NCBI GenBank assembly: GCA_015491865.1
Contig: WFVD01000015.1
Span: forward strand, 186,001-250,000
Source of the DNA: Gammaproteobacteria bacterium
GTDB taxonomy: Bacteria > Pseudomonadota > Gammaproteobacteria > SZUA-140
DNA: 64,000 nt
Reading direction: 5' to 3'
A program made the position numbers and the translations under genes. Shown one piece after another: positions 60,156 through 64,000 of the stretch (positions within the stretch are counted from its first letter, which is position 1; each line of letters begins with the position of its first letter). The notes below the pieces were generated by a model. It saw only the letters and a list, made by a program, of their open reading frames with translations, ran no database searches and was not told where the DNA came from.

Positions 60156-61043
60156 TTACTGATTCGCTTTTAGCGCGGCAATCCGCTCTTCCAGCGGAGG
60201 ATGGCTCATAAAAAGCCTTTTAATACCACTACCAATCCCACCCGCGATACCAAAAGCAGCCAGCTGATCTGGTAGCGGCTCTGTCGCACCACTTGCACGC
60301 TGCAGCGCTTCCAGTGCGGCAATCATCCTAGAACGATCAGAGAGCTGCGCACCACCTTCATCAGCACGAAATTCTCGTTTACGGCTGAACCACATCACGA
60401 TAATAGCCGCCAGCACACCGAGGATTAATTCCGCTACGATCATCGTGACATAATAGCCAATACCGTGGCCACGCTCATTTTTAAGGATCACTCGATCGAC
60501 AAAATGGCCAATTACACGAGATAGGAACATCACAAAGGTGTTTAGAACCCCCTGAATCAGGGCCAGGGTGATCATGTCGCCATTGGCTACATGAGCCACT
60601 TCATGCCCGAGTACCGCTTCAACTTCACCCCGACTCATGTTGTCAAGCAGCCCAGAGCTCACGGCGACTAGCGCCTTGTTGCGGCTCATTCCGGTCGCGA
60701 ATGCATTGGGCGAGGCCGAAGGGAAGATCGCAACTTCCGGCATGCCAATACCAGCCTTTTCGGCCTGACGTTGAACGGTTGCAACCAACCAGCGCTCTGT
60801 TTCATTAGCAGGTGTCTCAATCACCTGAGCGCCAGTGGTGCGTTTGGCCATCCACTTGGAGATAGCGAGTGAGATAAAAGAGCCGCCCATACCGAAAACT
60901 GCACAGAACACCAGCAGCGCCGGAATATCCAGGTTTATCCCCTGTGCATCCATGTAGCCCTCAAAACCAAATAGACTGAGCGTAATACTCAGGACGATCA
61001 TGATCGCGATGTTTGTCATCAGGAAAAGAAAAATACGCTTCAT
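60156..61043 (-). CDS. htpX: Zn-dependent membrane protease HtpX
   Basis: A 295-residue M48 protease. Two N-terminal transmembrane helices (about residues 5-22, 37-57) precede the catalytic HEVAH (about residue 147, [11 protein letters not shown]). A further hydrophobic region (about 160-215) and a late Glu ligand in [12 protein letters not shown] follow. It degrades misfolded membrane proteins with FtsH. No other stress gene is adjacent. Confidence 0.96.
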   Translation of the reverse strand: MKRIFLFLMTNIAIMIVLSITLSLFGFEGYMDAQGINLDIPALLVFCAVFGMGGSFISLAISKWMAKRTTGAQVIETPANETERWLVATVQRQAEKAGIGMPEVAIFPSASPNAFATGMSRNKALVAVSSGLLDNMSRGEVEAVLGHEVAHVANGDMITLALIQGVLNTFVMFLSRVIGHFVDRVILKNERGHGIGYYVTMIVAELILGVLAAIIVMWFSRKREFRADEGGAQLSDRSRMIAALEALQRASGATEPLPDQLAAFGIAGGIGSGIKRLFMSHPPLEERIAALKANQ

Positions 61044-61244
61044 TCCAACACTCCGAATTTTCAGTATAAATTGATGTTAAGTTTGCTGATTTCGAATTAT
61101 ACGATGTATGGGGCGTTTTGTCAGAGTTCAAGTCCCCCTGGGGCTTTACACACCTCACCATCACTATAAAGGCTGCCTGAATTGAAACAACCCGTCCGCC
61201 TCGATAAGATGGCAGTCCCACAACATGATAAAAAATCAGCCCCC

Positions 61245-62060
61245 ATGAAAAGACGCCTTCTTATCTCGCTCAGCCTGCTTCTCCTGATCGGCTGCGAGCA
61301 GTCAGGCCACGATAACCACGCCGCTGAAGGGCATAACCATACAGATGGTATGGAGCATGATCACAGCGGTGATAACGACCATATCGATCGTTCGCAGCAT
61401 CTAGTCCATATCACCGATCAGAATGAGCTCTTTCTGCAGTACGAAACACTGGTCGCCAAGCGTGATTCTGTCTTCCTTGCCCACATAACAGACTTACGTG
61501 ATTACACCCCAGTCCCGGGTGGGTTTATCACCATCACCCTTTCAGGGGGCGATTTACCCGACGAGACCTTCAGTGGCAAACGCCCCGTTCGTGCGGGAAT
61601 TCACATTGAGGTGGCGTTGCCACAATATGCTGGGGAACGTCAGTTGTCACTCAGCTTAACTTCCCCAACGATCACTACCACCCATGAACTCGGAGCAGTG
61701 ACTGTCTATCCGGACAAGGCCAGCGCCAGAATCAGCCCGCCACCCATATTGCCAGATAATACGATCTATCTTGAAAAAGAGGCGCAGTGGCAAGCGGGGC
61801 TAACCATTTTACCCCCGGAAACTGATGCACAGCTGCAGTTGATGCTCCCGGTATCAGCGATCCACCAGGATAATGAAGGGGAATTTATATATGTTATGCA
61901 TGGCGCAGAGTTCTTTGAACGACGAAAGGTAGTCACGAAAAAGACAACCCAGGAGAAGGTCATCATCGTGCAAGGAGCAAATGCCAATGAACGTGTCATT
62001 ATAGATGGCGGCAACATCTTGCATGACGATAATGAAAAACACTCTCTCCATACCCACTAA
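61245..62060 (+). CDS. His-rich lipoprotein resembling an efflux adaptor domain
   Basis: A 271-residue protein from the ATG at 61245, where the signal peptide MKRRLLISLSLLLLIGC ends in a lipobox. An in-frame ATG at 61209 and a TTG at 61182 are less fitting. The mature N-terminus is very His/Asp-rich (HDNHAAEGHNHTDGMEHDHSG). The middle and C-terminal parts resemble the beta-barrel and membrane-proximal domains of heavy-metal RND adaptors (VSAIHQDNEGEFIYVM, VVTKKTTQEKVIIVQG, ANERVIIDGG). No coiled-coil hairpin, pump or outer-membrane channel gene is adjacent. A metal-binding periplasmic role is likely. Confidence 0.72.
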   Translation: MKRRLLISLSLLLLIGCEQSGHDNHAAEGHNHTDGMEHDHSGDNDHIDRSQHLVHITDQNELFLQYETLVAKRDSVFLAHITDLRDYTPVPGGFITITLSGGDLPDETFSGKRPVRAGIHIEVALPQYAGERQLSLSLTSPTITTTHELGAVTVYPDKASARISPPPILPDNTIYLEKEAQWQAGLTILPPETDAQLQLMLPVSAIHQDNEGEFIYVMHGAEFFERRKVVTKKTTQEKVIIVQGANANERVIIDGGNILHDDNEKHSLHTH

Positions 62061-62304
62061 CCACAACGCACTTCCGCGCGACATCAACCACCCTTTCTTG
62101 ACAGGCGTGAATCAAATCGTTAACTTGATTTTCATCTTCACATCAGGAAACCGCTGATTAACACCCTTTTAATCCATACAATATTGCATATTTACGTGCC
62201 AGCATTTGAGAAAACTACTACGTCATTTTAAAGGCATTCAGTAACAAAAGGAGATGTGATAGCGACTTAAATAGATTGGTTATCCAGTAACCAGGAGGTA
62301 TTCA

Positions 62305-63792
62305 GTGAGCGATCGATCAACTAACACCAGCCAGTGGTCTCTTGTGGTGCAGCGTGTAACCTCAGAGAGTGTTGAAGTATGGGTGGGCACACTTTTCCCA
62401 ACCCTGAAAAAACCAGATCTCGCGCGTGTTGAACTGATCCTGCCCGATGGTAGCAAGCGTACTAAGCGTATTACTAAAACGGACTGGCAGCGCCCGTTTG
62501 ATAAAATGAAACAACGCTTTTACAAAGTCGTTAAATTCAATAAGCTCGAAGCGGGCAAACGTTACAAACTGAACTTCATCCGTCGCATTGAAGCAGTCGG
62601 TCGTCAGATCCCTCAATCGTGGCAACACCTTCGCAGCGGTACTTTCACCACACTGCCCAACAGGATACCGCTTAAAGGTAAAAAACCGTTTACCATCGCA
62701 CTTGGGAGCTGTTTCTATAATCACCGTGATGGTGGGCGTGCTGCGGCAGCCTATAAAGCACTCTACCAACACGGGTCAGAAAATGTCCGCCCTGATATCA
62801 CATTTCTAACCGGCGACCAGGTCTACCTCGATATCGGTTTCGACTCACTCTCACTAATACCCAGTGAGATCCGCCAACGAGTTGCAGATGACTACGCCCT
62901 GCACTGGCAGGCAATGGGCAGTATTTTGAGCAGCGGTGGCACCTGGATGCTACCCGATGACCATGAGTTCTGGAATGATTATCCATTTTACAAATCGGCC
63001 ATCCCGCAACTACAGGCACTGCGCCTGCGGCATGTGCGCAAGGCGTGGGATGCTGTCGCAACAGATGGTGTGCAGAATGTTCAATGCAGCGCAGGCTTTG
63101 AGACCTTTACCATCGGCAAGGATCTCTCTGTCTGTATCGCAGACTTTCGATCGTTCCGAGATGATCACGGCTTCACCACCCCGGCCATCCTCAATAAGAT
63201 AAAAAAATGGGCGGGCGGACTGGCTTCGCCTGGGGTCTTTGTGGTATCGCAACCTTTGATTGTGGAAGAGAATAAGAGTGAGAAAAACCTGCTCAGCTAT
63301 AAACAACAGTATGCAGAGCTGTTACAGGCCTTTTCGACAAGTGGTCATGACATCGTATTGATGAGTGGTGATGTTCACTTTGGGCGCATCTCCACCACGC
63401 AGCTGGGCAACAAAAAGAAAGGGCCGAGGCTGATTGAGATCATCGCTTCACCACTTTCAAATCTCACCTATTTAAATGGCATTGCAACCGACAAACCCAA
63501 ATCGAAACCCGTTAAGTTTCCGGCACCCGAGGTGTGCAGACTCAACGGCTGGAAGCCTGTTAAAGTCACCTACAATAAGCTCTATCAGGTCAGCACCAAA
63601 AGGGGAAATATCTTTTCCCCCTATCCCCGTACTAAAACACGCGAACATTTTATGACGATCAGCTTTAGCCGCAACACAGCCACAGGCACCATTGATCTCA
63701 GCGCTAATGCGTGGCGGGTTCGCGAAACCCGAGGCATCAAACTGATTCCAGTTAAGGACTTTCAGCGCACTTTCACATTCAAACTCAAATAA
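62305..63792 (+). CDS. PhoD-like metallophosphatase family protein
   Basis: A 495-residue protein starting at GTG (62305) behind AGGAGGT. Metal-binding motifs of the PhoD/metallophosphatase family are in order: ALGSCFYN (about residue 131), FLTGDQVYLD (about 168), LPDDHEFWND (about 215) and LMSGDVHFG (about 352). An N-terminal beta-sandwich-like domain (about 1-115) is present. No signal peptide is evident, so a cytoplasmic location is likely, unlike classical PhoD. The substrate is not known. A small partial gene follows in the same direction. Confidence 0.85.
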   Translation: MSDRSTNTSQWSLVVQRVTSESVEVWVGTLFPTLKKPDLARVELILPDGSKRTKRITKTDWQRPFDKMKQRFYKVVKFNKLEAGKRYKLNFIRRIEAVGRQIPQSWQHLRSGTFTTLPNRIPLKGKKPFTIALGSCFYNHRDGGRAAAAYKALYQHGSENVRPDITFLTGDQVYLDIGFDSLSLIPSEIRQRVADDYALHWQAMGSILSSGGTWMLPDDHEFWNDYPFYKSAIPQLQALRLRHVRKAWDAVATDGVQNVQCSAGFETFTIGKDLSVCIADFRSFRDDHGFTTPAILNKIKKWAGGLASPGVFVVSQPLIVEENKSEKNLLSYKQQYAELLQAFSTSGHDIVLMSGDVHFGRISTTQLGNKKKGPRLIEIIASPLSNLTYLNGIATDKPKSKPVKFPAPEVCRLNGWKPVKVTYNKLYQVSTKRGNIFSPYPRTKTREHFMTISFSRNTATGTIDLSANAWRVRETRGIKLIPVKDFQRTFTFKLK

Positions 63793-63825
63793 GGATCACA
63801 CCACGCTATTACCAGGGAGAATCAC

Positions 63826-64000
63826 ATGAAGAGCGATACTCTGCCATCGGAACAGGAGCATATCACCAGCCTGACGGGTTTTTTAAAAAATGTTATGCGT
63901 CTTGCCGTCTACGCAGTAGAGAATGGAGTATTGCCAGACAATATACAGATGGATGAGCTATACCGCATGTGGGAGACAAAGGTCGTACATAAAAAAGCGC
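63826..64000 (+). CDS. Partial gene at right edge, unknown
   Basis: An open frame starts at the ATG at 63826 behind AGGGAGA and runs off the window. The visible 58 residues are MKSDTLPSEQEHITSLTGFL followed by a helical segment with RLAVYAVENGVLPDN and ELYRMWETKVV. Not recognised. It lies 33 bases after the PhoD-like gene, so is probably co-transcribed. Confidence 0.6.
   Translation, partial: MKSDTLPSEQEHITSLTGFLKNVMRLAVYAVENGVLPDNIQMDELYRMWETKVVHKKA

Overview
The window is a stretch of a gammaproteobacterial chromosome of moderate GC content. Evidence: the thrS-infC-rpmI-rplT-pheS-pheT-ihfA-merR string, an sdhCDAB-sdhE-ygfX operon beside ygfZ, nhaA/nhaR, ycgL, rimO, a Prc protease and a LolCD-type lipoprotein exporter. 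It looks like a free-living or facultative respiratory organism from one of the deeper gammaproteobacterial lineages (Chromatiales/Thiotrichales-like by general gene flavour). The genus cannot be fixed from sequence alone. No prophage, CRISPR array, rRNA operon or intact insertion sequence was seen.

Layout: 1-4.6 kb holds the competence channel gene comEC (cut by the window edge), a DUF2062 protein, and lolC-lolD. A tRNA-Pro leads into the translation block at 4.7-12.3 kb (merR-like, ihfA, pheTS, rplT, rpmI, infC, thrS, tRNA-Val, all on the minus strand). infC appears to start on AUC, and a terminator/attenuator hairpin separates rplT from pheS. At 12.4-14.3 kb lie a MITE-like repeat, an orphan methyltransferase and a DUF4389 membrane protein. 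The succinate dehydrogenase operon (14.6-18.5 kb) includes its own flavinylation factor SdhE. ygfZ is divergent from it. Three tandem HDOD paralogues follow (19.9-22.5 kb), then lysS and prfB with a classical +1 programmed frameshift (22.5-25.2 kb).

25.3-30.8 kb is a plus-strand stress and transport region: an outer-membrane-like protein, a cold-shock protein, a SulP transporter with a clear sigma70 promoter, then two small heat-shock proteins. The first heat-shock gene has a sigma32-type promoter and a ROSE-like RNA thermometer over its ribosome site. A zinc-ribbon YbeL-like protein and the decayed start of a restriction-endonuclease-like gene follow. 30.8-37.8 kb is the oxoglutarate dehydrogenase operon sucA-sucB-lpdA-sucC, in which the expected sucD is absent. 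37.9-41.9 kb encodes two small proteins, a large DUF1631 protein and a ParA/MinD-like ATPase. 42-45.4 kb is nhaA, a membrane protein and nhaR. 45.4-46.5 kb has two tandem paralogues of an unrecognised small family plus ycgL.

The most interesting item is the nominally empty interval 46.55-46.82 kb. Its minus strand has the hallmarks of a CsrB/RsmZ-type regulatory RNA that sequesters CsrA: twelve GGA motifs in under 200 bases, several in hairpin loops, and a strong terminator. After it come rimO, a 39-residue membrane peptide, a pseudouridine-synthase-like protein, prc, smc, queF, an FGGY kinase, a PEP-CTERM protein behind a probable sigma54 promoter, an alpha-carbonic anhydrase lipoprotein, htpX, an orphan His-rich lipoprotein, a PhoD-like phosphatase and a partial gene at the right edge.

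Three copies of a small inverted-repeat element (about 12.4, 28.2 and 44.3 kb) are the only mobile-element signature. All function calls rest on motif recognition by eye; no database search was run.
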